DNA of 64,000 bases, taken from positions 62,001 through 126,000 of the forward strand of contig NZ_JBHSBU010000001.1 of NCBI RefSeq assembly GCF_042650885.1, read 5' to 3'. The stretch is from Chitinimonas_A lacunae (GTDB taxonomy: Bacteria > Pseudomonadota > Gammaproteobacteria > Burkholderiales > Chitinimonadaceae). Positions 49,997-58,149 of this stretch are shown here, one piece after another. A program made the translations under genes and the position numbers. Within the stretch, counting starts at the first letter, position 1, and each line of letters opens with the position of its first letter. The notes beneath the pieces were generated by a model that ran no database searches, was not told the origin of the DNA, and saw only the letters and a list, made by a program, of their open reading frames with translations.

Positions 49997-50833
49997 ATGA
50001 GCCAAGACTACGCCGTCGATCATTACGAGAATTTTCCGGTCGGATCGTTGCTGCTGCCCCGGGCAATGCGCCGACCCATCGCCATCGTCTACCGTTTCGC
50101 CCGCAGTGCCGATGATTTCGCCGACGAGGGTGATTTCCCGGCCGAAGAGCGACTGCGCCGGCTCGATGGCTACCGCGCCGAGCTTGGTCGGATCGAGCGC
50201 GGCGAGTCAGCCGAGACGCCTCTGTTCCGCGATCTGGCCGCCGAGGTGATCCACGGCCGCGGCGTGCCGCTCCAGCTGTTTCGTGACCTGCTCGATGCCT
50301 TCTCGCAGGATGTGGTCAAGACCCGTTATCAGGATTTCGGCGAGCTGATGCAGTATTGCCGCCGCTCGGCCAATCCGGTCGGGCGCATCGTGCTGCATCT
50401 GGCCGGACAGGCCAGCGAACGCAATCTGGCGCTGTCCGACGGTATCTGCGCCGCTTTGCAGCTGATCAACTTCTGGCAGGACGTGGCGATCGACTGGCAG
50501 AAAGGCCGGGTCTATCTGCCACAGGAAGACCTGCAACGCTTTGGCGTCAGCGAAGACCAGATCGCCGCCGGCAATAGCGGCGGCAACTGGTGGCCGCTGA
50601 TGCAGTTCGAAATCGAGCGGGCCCGTAAGCTGCTGCAAGCCGGTGCGCCGCTGGGGCTGCAACTGCCGGGGCGGCTGGGGTTGGAAATCCGTTTGACCGT
50701 GCTGGGTGGCGAAACCATATTGCGCAAGCTCCATGGCGAGCGTGGCGATATGTTCCGCCATCGTCCCAAGCTGGTCGCCACCGATTGGCCGCGCATGCTG
50801 TGGCGAGCCCTGTTTCCGCGAAGCAGATCATGA
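49997..50833 (+). CDS. hpnC: Squalene/phytoene synthase family protein HpnC
   Basis: This 278-residue prenyl condensing enzyme is of the HpnC type. The first Asp-rich motif is SADDFADE (residues 37-44) and the second is FWQDVAIDWQKGRVYLP (residues 159-175). In hopanoid makers HpnC works with HpnD and HpnE to turn farnesyl diphosphate into squalene. Neither is in this window. A TATAAT at 49982 lies 10 bases before the ATG, so the leader is very short or absent. It overlaps the next gene by four bases (ATGA). Confidence 0.88.
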   Translation: MSQDYAVDHYENFPVGSLLLPRAMRRPIAIVYRFARSADDFADEGDFPAEERLRRLDGYRAELGRIERGESAETPLFRDLAAEVIHGRGVPLQLFRDLLDAFSQDVVKTRYQDFGELMQYCRRSANPVGRIVLHLAGQASERNLALSDGICAALQLINFWQDVAIDWQKGRVYLPQEDLQRFGVSEDQIAAGNSGGNWWPLMQFEIERARKLLQAGAPLGLQLPGRLGLEIRLTVLGGETILRKLHGERGDMFRHRPKLVATDWPRMLWRALFPRSRS

Positions 50834-51450
50834 AGCCGACCCGCCAACAGGCCCGCGCCGCCGGCCGTGTTCTCAGCGCCACCACCTGGCCCAGCCGGAT
50901 TGCCGCCTTGCTGGTGCTGCTTTCCACCTTGTTCGCTGCTTACCATATCGGTCGTGAGGCGCCGAAAGAGTGGCCGGAGCGTTCGGCCGAGTCCGGTCAG
51001 GTCAAACGGGGTCAGGTGGTCGAAGGGGAGGTGGTGGGAGTGGCCGATGGCGACACCATCACGGTGGTTGACGCTGACAAGCACCAGTACAAGATCCGTC
51101 TGGCCTTTGTCGATGCTCCCGAGAAGACCCAGCCGCATGGGGCGCGCGCCAAGCAGAATCTGTCTGATCTGGTGTATGGCCAGGCGGTCAAGGTCGAGAT
51201 CGAGGATGTGGATCGCTACCAGCGTGCGGTCGGCCATATCTGGCGCAATGGCCGCGATGTGAACCTGGCCCAGCTCGAGGCGGGTTATGCCTGGCACTAC
51301 ACCCAGTACGCCAAGAAGAAACAGCCCGAGGCCGAATTCGAGCGCTATCGGACGGCCGAATCGCAAGCGCGCCGCAGGCAACAGGGGCTATGGAGCGATG
51401 AAAAGCCGACACCACCGTGGGAATACCGCCGCGCCAAACGCGAGAAATAG
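50830..51450 (+). CDS. Thermonuclease family (SNase-like) protein, membrane-anchored
   Basis: This 206-residue protein has an N-terminal signal anchor (about residues 22-40) followed by an SNase domain: GEVVGVADGDTITVVDADKHQYKIRLAFVDAPE. R90 and E98 correspond to catalytic Arg35 and Glu43 of staphylococcal nuclease. Arg in RYQRAVGHIW corresponds to Arg87. The active site thus looks intact. The C-terminus is basic. It is translationally coupled to hpnC, with no obvious functional link. Confidence 0.9.
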   Translation: MKPTRQQARAAGRVLSATTWPSRIAALLVLLSTLFAAYHIGREAPKEWPERSAESGQVKRGQVVEGEVVGVADGDTITVVDADKHQYKIRLAFVDAPEKTQPHGARAKQNLSDLVYGQAVKVEIEDVDRYQRAVGHIWRNGRDVNLAQLEAGYAWHYTQYAKKKQPEAEFERYRTAESQARRRQQGLWSDEKPTPPWEYRRAKREK

Positions 51451-51471
51451 CCTCCAGATGGCAGCAGGGGG

Positions 51472-51500
51472 TTTTCAAAGACAAGATTCGTGCCTATAAT
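51472..51500 (+). promoter_or_regulatory. Promoter of tRNA-Thr
   Basis: TTTTCA (51472-51477) and a perfect TATAAT (51495-51500) are separated by 17 bases, about 30 bases before the mature tRNA start. Confidence 0.7.
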
Positions 51501-51531
51501 GCCCGCCTGTATCTGATTCGTCAGTACTAGT

Positions 51532-51607
51532 GCCGATGTAGCTCAGCTGGTAGAGCAGCGCATTCGTAATGCGAAGGTCGTCAGTTCAAATCCGATCATC
51601 GGCACCA
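51532..51607 (+). tRNA. tRNA-Thr(CGT)
   Basis: This 76-base cloverleaf has acceptor arms GCCGATG/CATCGGC, D-loop GCTCAGCTGGTAGAGC, anticodon loop TTCGTAA with anticodon CGT (reads ACG, threonine), T-loop GTTCAAATC and an encoded CCA end. It closely resembles E. coli thrW. A strong promoter precedes it and a terminator follows. Confidence 0.97.
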
Positions 51608-51630
51608 TTTCTCTCGATTCAGATTTTTGC

Positions 51631-51660
51631 AAAAGCCGCGTCAAGCGGCTTTTTGCTTTT
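51631..51660 (+). terminator. Terminator after tRNA-Thr
   Basis: A stem AAAAGCCGC/GCGGCTTTT with loop GTCAA is followed by TGCTTTT. Confidence 0.9.
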
Positions 51661-51720
51661 CCGGCGCCCGGGTGTCCACCAACAGGACACAAAGCCAGGA
51701 CGTGCGCCACATCGTTCGGC

Positions 51721-54700
51721 TTACCCCGCCACCGCACATGTTTCAAGCACTTCCACCCGGCCATCGTGATGGACCGTGACCCGGTCACCATCGGCAAGCT
51801 GCGCCAGGGCACCGCGTACGCCGAAGACTGCCAGCAGGTCGAATTCCCGCGCCATGATGGCGCCATGGCAGAGCCAGCCGCCGTTCTCGCACAATATGGC
51901 CGCGGAGCGCGGCAAGAGCGGAATCCAGGCCGGATCGGCCGTTGCCACCACCAGTATCTCCCCTTGCTGGAAACGGCCCAGCTCCCCGCTGTCGCGTAAC
52001 ACCCGCACACTGCCACTGACGGGGCCAGCGCCCGCAACCCGGGTACCGTGCAAGGAGGTAGGCGCCCTATCACTGCGCTGCGTCGGCAGCAGCGTCAAGC
52101 GCTCCAATTGCGCCAGACTGAGTTCAGGCGGCAACTCGACGGCCAGTTGTGCACGGTGTGCCGCTGCCCGTGCTGCCGCTTGCTGACGAAGGGTGGCGTC
52201 AGCGGGCAGATATGCCAGTTCCTCTGCTTGAAGGAAAAATATCTGCCCATCTAATGCAAATCTAAGATCAATCTCTAAAAGTAATTTCCTTAAAGATGCC
52301 AAGGTACGAACACATTCGTGCTTGGCTTCCTCCTTGAGGGCCAGAAAACGCTGCGCTTGCGCTACCGCCGTGCCGAGCAAACGGCCAGTTGGCCGGGGTG
52401 GCAGCGCCGGCTCGGCCAGGGCATCTGGTGAGTCGGCGCGCCAGCGCTGCCATGCTTCGCGCTGTTCGAGATGGCGCGGCTCGGCCAGCTCGAAATCGTG
52501 GCCGGCCCGATGACCGAAGTCGGCCAGGAAGGCATCGAGCGCGGCTGGTGACGCAGGACTGGCGCTCAATTGGCGCAACGCCCGGGTCGCCGGCGCCGGG
52601 CGGTCGGCAAGCAGATAGCGGGCCGGGTCAAGGCCACGCCTGAGCAGCAGACGGGTCGCCAGCTGGCCATAGAGGTCGGCCGCCAGATTGATGACTTCGG
52701 CCTCGACATAGATCGTCTCCACCCATTCCTGCGTCCAGTCACGCCATAAATCAAGCAGCTCCGCCGAACTCAAGCGGCTTAAATCGAGTGCTTCGCGCAG
52801 CCGCATGCTGTGGCGGAATGAAGGCAGGAATTCCTCCTGGTAGGCACGCACCAACCGGTCGGCGTGACGCGAGAAGCTCAGTTGGGCCAGCAGGCCCGGC
52901 TGGAAGGCGCGTCGTTGCGCTTCAAAGCGGTCGAGCCGGGTGTGGCCGAATACGCTCAGCCATAAGGGCGGCGAGTCGGCCATGACGGGATAGTCGAAGC
53001 CAAGCCGTTGCCAGGCGCGATCAGTGGCACCGCCCGGTCCGCGCAGCCGGCTCAGCAATGACAGACTGAGCGCGGTGGCGGTCGGCAGCTCGGCGCAGAG
53101 ATCGTCAGTGATCAGCCACGGCTGCTGCGGCGCGCGGGCGGCCGGTCCGGCCTGTTGCAGCAGCCGTGCCCGTTCCTGCTCCAGTGGATCGTCGGCACGC
53201 CGGCTCAGTGGCCGGGCCTGCAATAGATGGAAACGTCCGGCATGCCAGGCCCACTCGATGTCCTGCGGCTGGCCGGCCAAGGTCTCGATCTGTTGGGCCA
53301 ACTGAAGAAGCGGCGCGAGGTCGAAAGGCGGCGTGGCGCTATCAAAAGCCAGTCCCGAGCGACGACCGAAACAAAATGCCTGCGGCACCGACTCGCCGCC
53401 GACCACGGCGCTGCCAAGGCCCACTTCCAGTTCGACCAGCAGACAGCCGCCATGGGCAGGGTGTTCGGTAAACAGTACCCCGGCGTAGTCGGCGGCAAGC
53501 AGGGACTGGACGATAACGCCGCCGGCACGGGGAGAAAGATAAGAGGCAACTACCTGCTCGATGGCCGATTCAAGTTCAGCGGCTTCGATGCCAAGCCGGG
53601 TCAGATAGCGTCCGGCCTGGCTTTGCTGCTCGCCGTCCTCGTTGGCGGCCGAGCTGCGTACGGCCACCTGCGCCGAGCCAAGTCGCTCGAAAGCCTCGCG
53701 TGCGGCGTTGCGGCCGGCGGGGGTGAGTCTGCCGTCCGAATCAAAGGCTGCGGCAGTCAGCACAAAACCGTCCGGCACCGGTAAACCGGCCTGCACCAGC
53801 CGCGCCAACCCACGTGCCTTGCCGCCGACCAGGCGGGTGGAGGCCCAGGCATCGGCCAGTGGCAGGACGAGTCGGGTGGGGCGAGGGGCAGGAGGAGCCA
53901 GCCGTGCTGGCTGGCTCCAGCGCCGAATTGCCCATGCCTGCTGTAGCGACAGCAGGCATAGCGAGACCAGCAGGTAGAGGTTGACGGCAGCGGACAGGCT
54001 GTCCGTCAGCCCTATAAGCAGCAACCCTGCGACAGCACACACGGGCAGCCGCCAGCGGCCGAGCCTGAGGGTCGGATCGAGCAGATGGTGGGCAAGTGCC
54101 AGGCCAAGCAGGGCGGGCAGCAGATGCCATGGATCGGGCTGGGCCCAGTGCGGCAGCCATGAAAAGCCCTGACCGGCCAGTGTGGCCGCCTGGCCAACCG
54201 CTGCCAGGCAACCTGCCAAGATCGACCATTGCAGCAGTCCAAGCAGCAGATTGCGGCCAGGGTGGATGCCGGCCTGTCTGAGCTGACGGCGTCGCTCGCT
54301 CGCCGAGGCGTTGGCAAGTGGCAGGCTGCGCAGGCGTAGCCGGTCGCGTTCAGCCAGCAGACCAAGCGGCAGCAGCAAAAGCCGCAGCAGCAGCGCAAGC
54401 AGCACGATGGGCAGGGCCAGATCGCCGGGGTGGAGGGTCAGTGTTTCGAGCAGACGGGCTGGCGGCCCGGCCAGCATCGCGACCAGCCGGTCCGTTTGCC
54501 GCTCCAGATAGCTGGCTACGGGCGAGTCGAGCAGTCGGGCGGGAATGGGGTATTCGTGCGGGACGGTATAGCGCCCGCGGTAATCGAAGCCCTGCCGGCT
54601 CAGGCGCAGACCGAGCAGCTTGGCGTAGAAGCAACTGCGGTTGTCGTAACAGGCGGCGATCAGTGGAGCCGGCGGCAGCTTGGCGATCTGGCCTGCCAGT

Positions 54701-55572
54701 GCGGCGGACGACTGTTCACGCACCGGGATATTGATCGCGCCGGGCAAGGCACCTGTCGCGAAGTCGCGGGGCGGGCGAACATCGAGAAAGCGGGCCTGTT
54801 GTTGCTGGACCAGCCGATCCACTTCGCTCGTGTCGAGTAAGGTCGAGGCATGGCGATAAGGCGGCAGGGTCGGCGGCCGGCCCCGGTAGGCGGGTGGCTG
54901 GTCCTGCATCGGCCGGCCTTCGGCAATCCAGCGCGCATAGCCGCCCGCAATGAAGTGGCAAGGCAGACCCTGTGCAGCCAGTTGGGTACACAGCTCGCCG
55001 CTGCGCAGCCCCGAATCGCATACCAGCACATTGGGTCGATCATGGCGCAGCCAATGCCGGTTGCTGGTCAGCAGATCGGCATAGCGGCTGTGCCGGGCGC
55101 CGGGCAGGCGGCCCAGCTCCAGCTCTTCAGGCTCGCGTACATCGATCAGAGTGTAGGGACGCTTGTCCGCCTGCCAGCGGGCAAAGGTGTCGCGGTCGAG
55201 CGCAAGGGAGCGGTTGACCGGCTGGGTCGAGGCAGCGGCTGGTGGCCGCAGCAGATTGGTTTGCAGACGCCTTGCGCGTTCGTCTTGCCGCTCGATGTAC
55301 TGGAACAGATTGCCCGCCAGCGCCAATAGCAGGGCGGCCAGGGTCAGCAAGCCCAGACGGCGCCGGCGCCGTACCGGACCCTTGCGGGCGCCGAACCAGG
55401 CGGCACCGAGGCCGGCGGTCAGCATGCCCAGCAATTGGGCACCGCTGCCAAATAGATTGATCACCAGATCGGGCGCAGGAAATGCCCAGGCCGGTTGCGC
55501 TAACAAAAGCAGGCATAAACCAGCCCAGCGAAGGCGACCAGACAGGGCTGAAGAGAGCGAAGACGGACGCAC
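51721..55572 (-). CDS. Multi-domain membrane fusion: two rhodaneses, YidC-like module, PEP-synthase/rifampin-phosphotransferase-like domains
   Basis: This 1283-residue protein (GTG start at 55572) has a signal-like helix (about 12-30) and two more hydrophobic segments (36-60, 72-92). Rhodanese domain 1 (about 122-220) has catalytic Cys185 in CDSGLRS. Rhodanese domain 2 (about 250-340) has Cys308 in CYDNRSC. Residues about 383-500 are YidC/Oxa1-like, with LRLLLLPLGLLAERDRLR and FSWLPHWAQPDPWHLLPALLG. An ATP-grasp PEP/pyruvate-binding domain follows (about 570-790): VGGKARGLARLVQAGLPVPDGF, VAVRSSAANEDGE, FTEHP, ELEVGLGSAV and DIEWAW. A mid-domain (about 790-1170) precedes a C-terminal phospho-histidine domain with His1236 in GGWLCHGAIMAREFD. 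Both phosphotransfer domains keep key residues, in the order of rifampin phosphotransferase. Substrate unknown. The promoter side faces the VOC gene; no operon partner. Confidence 0.85.
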   Translation of the reverse strand: MRPSSLSSALSGRLRWAGLCLLLLAQPAWAFPAPDLVINLFGSGAQLLGMLTAGLGAAWFGARKGPVRRRRRLGLLTLAALLLALAGNLFQYIERQDERARRLQTNLLRPPAAASTQPVNRSLALDRDTFARWQADKRPYTLIDVREPEELELGRLPGARHSRYADLLTSNRHWLRHDRPNVLVCDSGLRSGELCTQLAAQGLPCHFIAGGYARWIAEGRPMQDQPPAYRGRPPTLPPYRHASTLLDTSEVDRLVQQQQARFLDVRPPRDFATGALPGAINIPVREQSSAALAGQIAKLPPAPLIAACYDNRSCFYAKLLGLRLSRQGFDYRGRYTVPHEYPIPARLLDSPVASYLERQTDRLVAMLAGPPARLLETLTLHPGDLALPIVLLALLLRLLLLPLGLLAERDRLRLRSLPLANASASERRRQLRQAGIHPGRNLLLGLLQWSILAGCLAAVGQAATLAGQGFSWLPHWAQPDPWHLLPALLGLALAHHLLDPTLRLGRWRLPVCAVAGLLLIGLTDSLSAAVNLYLLVSLCLLSLQQAWAIRRWSQPARLAPPAPRPTRLVLPLADAWASTRLVGGKARGLARLVQAGLPVPDGFVLTAAAFDSDGRLTPAGRNAAREAFERLGSAQVAVRSSAANEDGEQQSQAGRYLTRLGIEAAELESAIEQVVASYLSPRAGGVIVQSLLAADYAGVLFTEHPAHGGCLLVELEVGLGSAVVGGESVPQAFCFGRRSGLAFDSATPPFDLAPLLQLAQQIETLAGQPQDIEWAWHAGRFHLLQARPLSRRADDPLEQERARLLQQAGPAARAPQQPWLITDDLCAELPTATALSLSLLSRLRGPGGATDRAWQRLGFDYPVMADSPPLWLSVFGHTRLDRFEAQRRAFQPGLLAQLSFSRHADRLVRAYQEEFLPSFRHSMRLREALDLSRLSSAELLDLWRDWTQEWVETIYVEAEVINLAADLYGQLATRLLLRRGLDPARYLLADRPAPATRALRQLSASPASPAALDAFLADFGHRAGHDFELAEPRHLEQREAWQRWRADSPDALAEPALPPRPTGRLLGTAVAQAQRFLALKEEAKHECVRTLASLRKLLLEIDLRFALDGQIFFLQAEELAYLPADATLRQQAAARAAAHRAQLAVELPPELSLAQLERLTLLPTQRSDRAPTSLHGTRVAGAGPVSGSVRVLRDSGELGRFQQGEILVVATADPAWIPLLPRSAAILCENGGWLCHGAIMAREFDLLAVFGVRGALAQLADGDRVTVHHDGRVEVLETCAVAG

Positions 55573-55733
55573 AGGTAGCTCGGCGGAGCGGGGTTCGACT
55601 ATCGGGTGCGGTGGCGGAGCCGGTGGGGCACCGGTGCCGCCGGCTGCACGGCCGGGCTGAGGGCGGTGGCAAAACCACCATTGCCCTGGGTCGTGCAGTC
55701 TGTGCCTTGGCAGTACGTCCGTCTAGCGGATTT

Positions 55734-56156
55734 TTACCCCTGGACTGCCGGGGTTTCGACCCCGATATACCAGGAAATGCCGAAACGGTCAGTCAGGGAG
55801 CCAAACAGCGGCGACCAGAAGGTTGGGGCCAGCGGCATGTCGATCCGTCCGCCATTGGACAGCTTGTCGAACAGGCGCCGGACCTGCTCGGCGTCGGAAA
55901 ATTCCATGGACAGCGAGAAGCCGCTGGGCGGCTGGGCGTTGTCGACGCAATGGCCGTCGGTGGCCATCAGGATGCTTTCGCCAATCTGGAATTCGGCATG
56001 CATGACCTTGTCGTTGTATTGCGGCGGCATCATGTCCGGGACCGGGGAATCCTTGTAGTGCTTGAGCAGCAGGATCTTGGCCGACAGGACCTCACGGTAG
56101 AAATTGAGGGCTTCTTCACAGCGGCCGTTGAAATCGAGATAAGGCTGGACTTGCAT
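55734..56156 (-). CDS. VOC family protein, PhnB-like
   Basis: This 140-residue protein is of the glyoxalase/VOC fold, PhnB branch. The start MQVQPYLDFNGRCEEALNFYREV and the FWSPLFGSLTDRFGISWYIGVE segment are diagnostic of the family. The mid-part KVMHAEFQIGESILMATDG matches. Some members are unlinked enzymes of unknown activity; no substrate is evident. GAGGAG lies eight bases before the ATG at 56156. The long upstream frame to 57038 is antisense to the Sua5 gene and not real. Confidence 0.9.
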   Translation of the reverse strand: MQVQPYLDFNGRCEEALNFYREVLSAKILLLKHYKDSPVPDMMPPQYNDKVMHAEFQIGESILMATDGHCVDNAQPPSGFSLSMEFSDAEQVRRLFDKLSNGGRIDMPLAPTFWSPLFGSLTDRFGISWYIGVETPAVQG

Positions 56157-56366
56157 GATGGTTCTCCTCATGGATGAGTTGGTTTTTACAAGTTCGGCTG
56201 CGTCGCAGGTCGGTGGGAAGGGACCGGAGGCGACACGGGTTTCAGCATAATCCGGAGATCGATCGTTTACCAGACCGTTCGACAGATATATTTCGCTCGT
56301 CGAAGAAAGCCCGCCATCGGGGCGGCTGACGCTAAAATGCCGGGCTGTTATCCCCAGGTTTTTCCG

Positions 56367-57344
56367 ATGCCCACTCTCTCCACCGATCTCGATCAGGCGC
56401 TGGCGCTGCTGCGCGCGGGCGAGCTGGTCGGCATTCCGACCGAAACCGTTTACGGTCTGGCTGCCGATGCGGCCAATCCGGCGGCGGTCGCCCGTATCTT
56501 CGCTCTCAAGGGCCGGCCGGCCGACCACCCGGTCATCGTCCATATCGCCGGCGCCGAGCAACTGAGCGACTGGGCGCGTGAAGTGCCTGATGCCGCCTGG
56601 AAGCTGGCCGAGGCATTCTGGCCGGGCTCGCTGACCCTGATCCTGCCGCGCCAGCCCTGGGTGACCGATGCCGTGACCGGCGGCCAGGACAGCGTCGGCC
56701 TGCGTGCGCCGGCCCATCCGCTGACCCATGAGTTGCTGTGCCGTTTCGGCGGCGGACTGGCCGCGCCCTCGGCCAATCAGTTCGGCCATGTCAGTCCGAC
56801 CACGGCGGCGCATGTGGTGCAGGAATTCGGTGATCGGCTGCCCCTGGTGCTCGATGGCGGCCCGTGCCGGGTCGGGGTGGAGTCGACCATCGTCGGTCTG
56901 CTTGGCCCCGTGCCTACCTTGCTGCGGCCAGGCGGTGTCCCGGCCGAGGCCATCGAGGCGGTGCTGGGTTGCCGTCTCCAGCACCACAAAAAGCCCGAGA
57001 CCGCCAAGCTGCGCGTGTCCGGCCTGCTCGACTCCCACTACGCCCCCCGCACCCCCTTATTGGTTGGCCCGATCGACGCCGTGATCAACGAAGCCTATCG
57101 CCGCTTCGAAGCCGGTCAGAAAGTGTGCCTACTACATCGCTCCGCCGCGCCGATTCCGCTGTGCGGCGTCGATCTGCGCCCCATGCCCGATACGGCCGAA
57201 GCGTTCGCCCAGCAGCTTTACGCCACGCTGCGCGACTGCGACGGCGGCCGTTACGACGTACTGTTGATGGAACAGGCTCCCGATGACCCCGACTGGCTGG
57301 CCGTCAATGACCGGCTCGGACGGGCAGCCAGCGGGCGGGTTTAA
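56367..57344 (+). CDS. Threonylcarbamoyl-AMP synthase, Sua5 type
   Basis: This 325-residue protein has the full Sua5 architecture. A YrdC domain (about 1-190) with PTETVYGLAADA, KGRPADHPVIVHI, FWPGSLTLIL, VGLRAPAHPLT and GGLAAPSANQFGHVSPT is followed by a linker and the Sua5 C-terminal domain. It makes threonylcarbamoyl-adenylate for the t6A37 modification of tRNAs. This is the essential paralogue of the YciO protein at 755. The start ATG at 56367 is preferred over 56337, which lies in a -10-like TAAAAT. Confidence 0.92.
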   Translation: MPTLSTDLDQALALLRAGELVGIPTETVYGLAADAANPAAVARIFALKGRPADHPVIVHIAGAEQLSDWAREVPDAAWKLAEAFWPGSLTLILPRQPWVTDAVTGGQDSVGLRAPAHPLTHELLCRFGGGLAAPSANQFGHVSPTTAAHVVQEFGDRLPLVLDGGPCRVGVESTIVGLLGPVPTLLRPGGVPAEAIEAVLGCRLQHHKKPETAKLRVSGLLDSHYAPRTPLLVGPIDAVINEAYRRFEAGQKVCLLHRSAAPIPLCGVDLRPMPDTAEAFAQQLYATLRDCDGGRYDVLLMEQAPDDPDWLAVNDRLGRAASGRV

Positions 57345-57489
57345 GGCCGCAGGGCCCAGGACGGTCCGATCTCCCGCGTCTGACTTGCCGCCACCGTCCC
57401 GCCCGATCCGTGGTCACAACGCCGATTCTCCTGAAGGCCGTGAAAATGCCGCGTTCTACCCTGTCTAATGGTCCGGACGGAAGCGGTAG

Positions 57490-57999
57490 ATGACTGCCAA
57501 GCCGCTCCACCCGCTGGTTCTGACCACCGGTCGCGCCGGCCTGCTGGTGCTGACGGACGGGGTGATTCTGGGTGTGCCGCTGCTAAGTATGCTGTGGCTG
57601 CTGGCGCTGCTGTGCTGGATGCCGTGCCGGGCAGCCTGGCTGCTTTACCGGCGCAAGTCGCTGCCGATGGTTGGGGCGGGATGGTTGATCTGGCTGTGCG
57701 CGATCGCGCTGGCAATGGGGCTGTGCTATGGCCAGGCGCGCTATGCCGAGCGGCAGGCCACCCGCGTGGTGCAGGCGCTGGCGCAGTACCGCGCCGCCCG
57801 GGGCGTCTATCCCCCTGATCTGCAAGCGCTGGTGCCGACTTATCTGGCCGAGGTGCCGGCCTTAGGCATTGGTCTATTGAGTGGCGGTTTTCATTACCGG
57901 CCCGATCGGCAGCCTGATCAGCCGCCACGACTGTTCTATGGGGTGTTGCCGCGCTATGCCTATCATTTCGGGACGCGGCGTTGGCGGGATAGGGATTAG
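57490..57999 (+). CDS. Membrane protein with a GspG-like periplasmic segment
   Basis: This 169-residue protein was not placed in a known family. Two hydrophobic segments come first (about residues 20-52 and 58-82). They are followed by a motif typical of pseudopilin or T2SS GspG C-termini: QALAQYRAARGVYPPDLQALVPTYLAEVP. It ends in an aromatic YHFGTRRWRD. No prepilin peptidase site (G/FxxxE) is seen at the N-terminus, and no secretion gene is adjacent. Function unknown. Confidence 0.65.
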   Translation: MTAKPLHPLVLTTGRAGLLVLTDGVILGVPLLSMLWLLALLCWMPCRAAWLLYRRKSLPMVGAGWLIWLCAIALAMGLCYGQARYAERQATRVVQALAQYRAARGVYPPDLQALVPTYLAEVPALGIGLLSGGFHYRPDRQPDQPPRLFYGVLPRYAYHFGTRRWRDRD

Positions 58000-58048
58000 G
58001 AAGTCTATATGGCGTGAATAATTCAAATATTGAGTTTATCCGCCACTG

Positions 58049-58078
58049 GTCTTGCAGAAGTTTTTCCTGAAATTTTAC
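58049..58078 (-). repeat. Family B dispersed repeat
   Basis: Read on the minus strand, TAAAATTTCAGGAAAAACTT is followed by CTGCAAGAC. The first 17 bases after the T equal those of the copy at 2844. It lies between two facing 3' ends (57999 and 58150). Confidence 0.55.
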
Positions 58079-58149
58079 TTTTTGTGTGGTCCGACAACCA
58101 CGCCGGCCCGGCCGACAGCCAGGCCGGCGTGATCCGATCGCAGCAGCCC

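Noticed and set aside
51532..51607. tRNA-Thr as an integration site for a genomic island containing the fusion gene
   Set aside because: I see no integrase, no direct repeat of the tRNA 3' end elsewhere in the window and no sharp GC shift apart from one small patch inside the fusion gene.
56157..57038. N-terminal extension of the VOC protein
   Set aside because: The extension overlaps the Sua5 gene on the opposite strand and has no recognisable domain. A GAGGAG site marks the true start at 56156.
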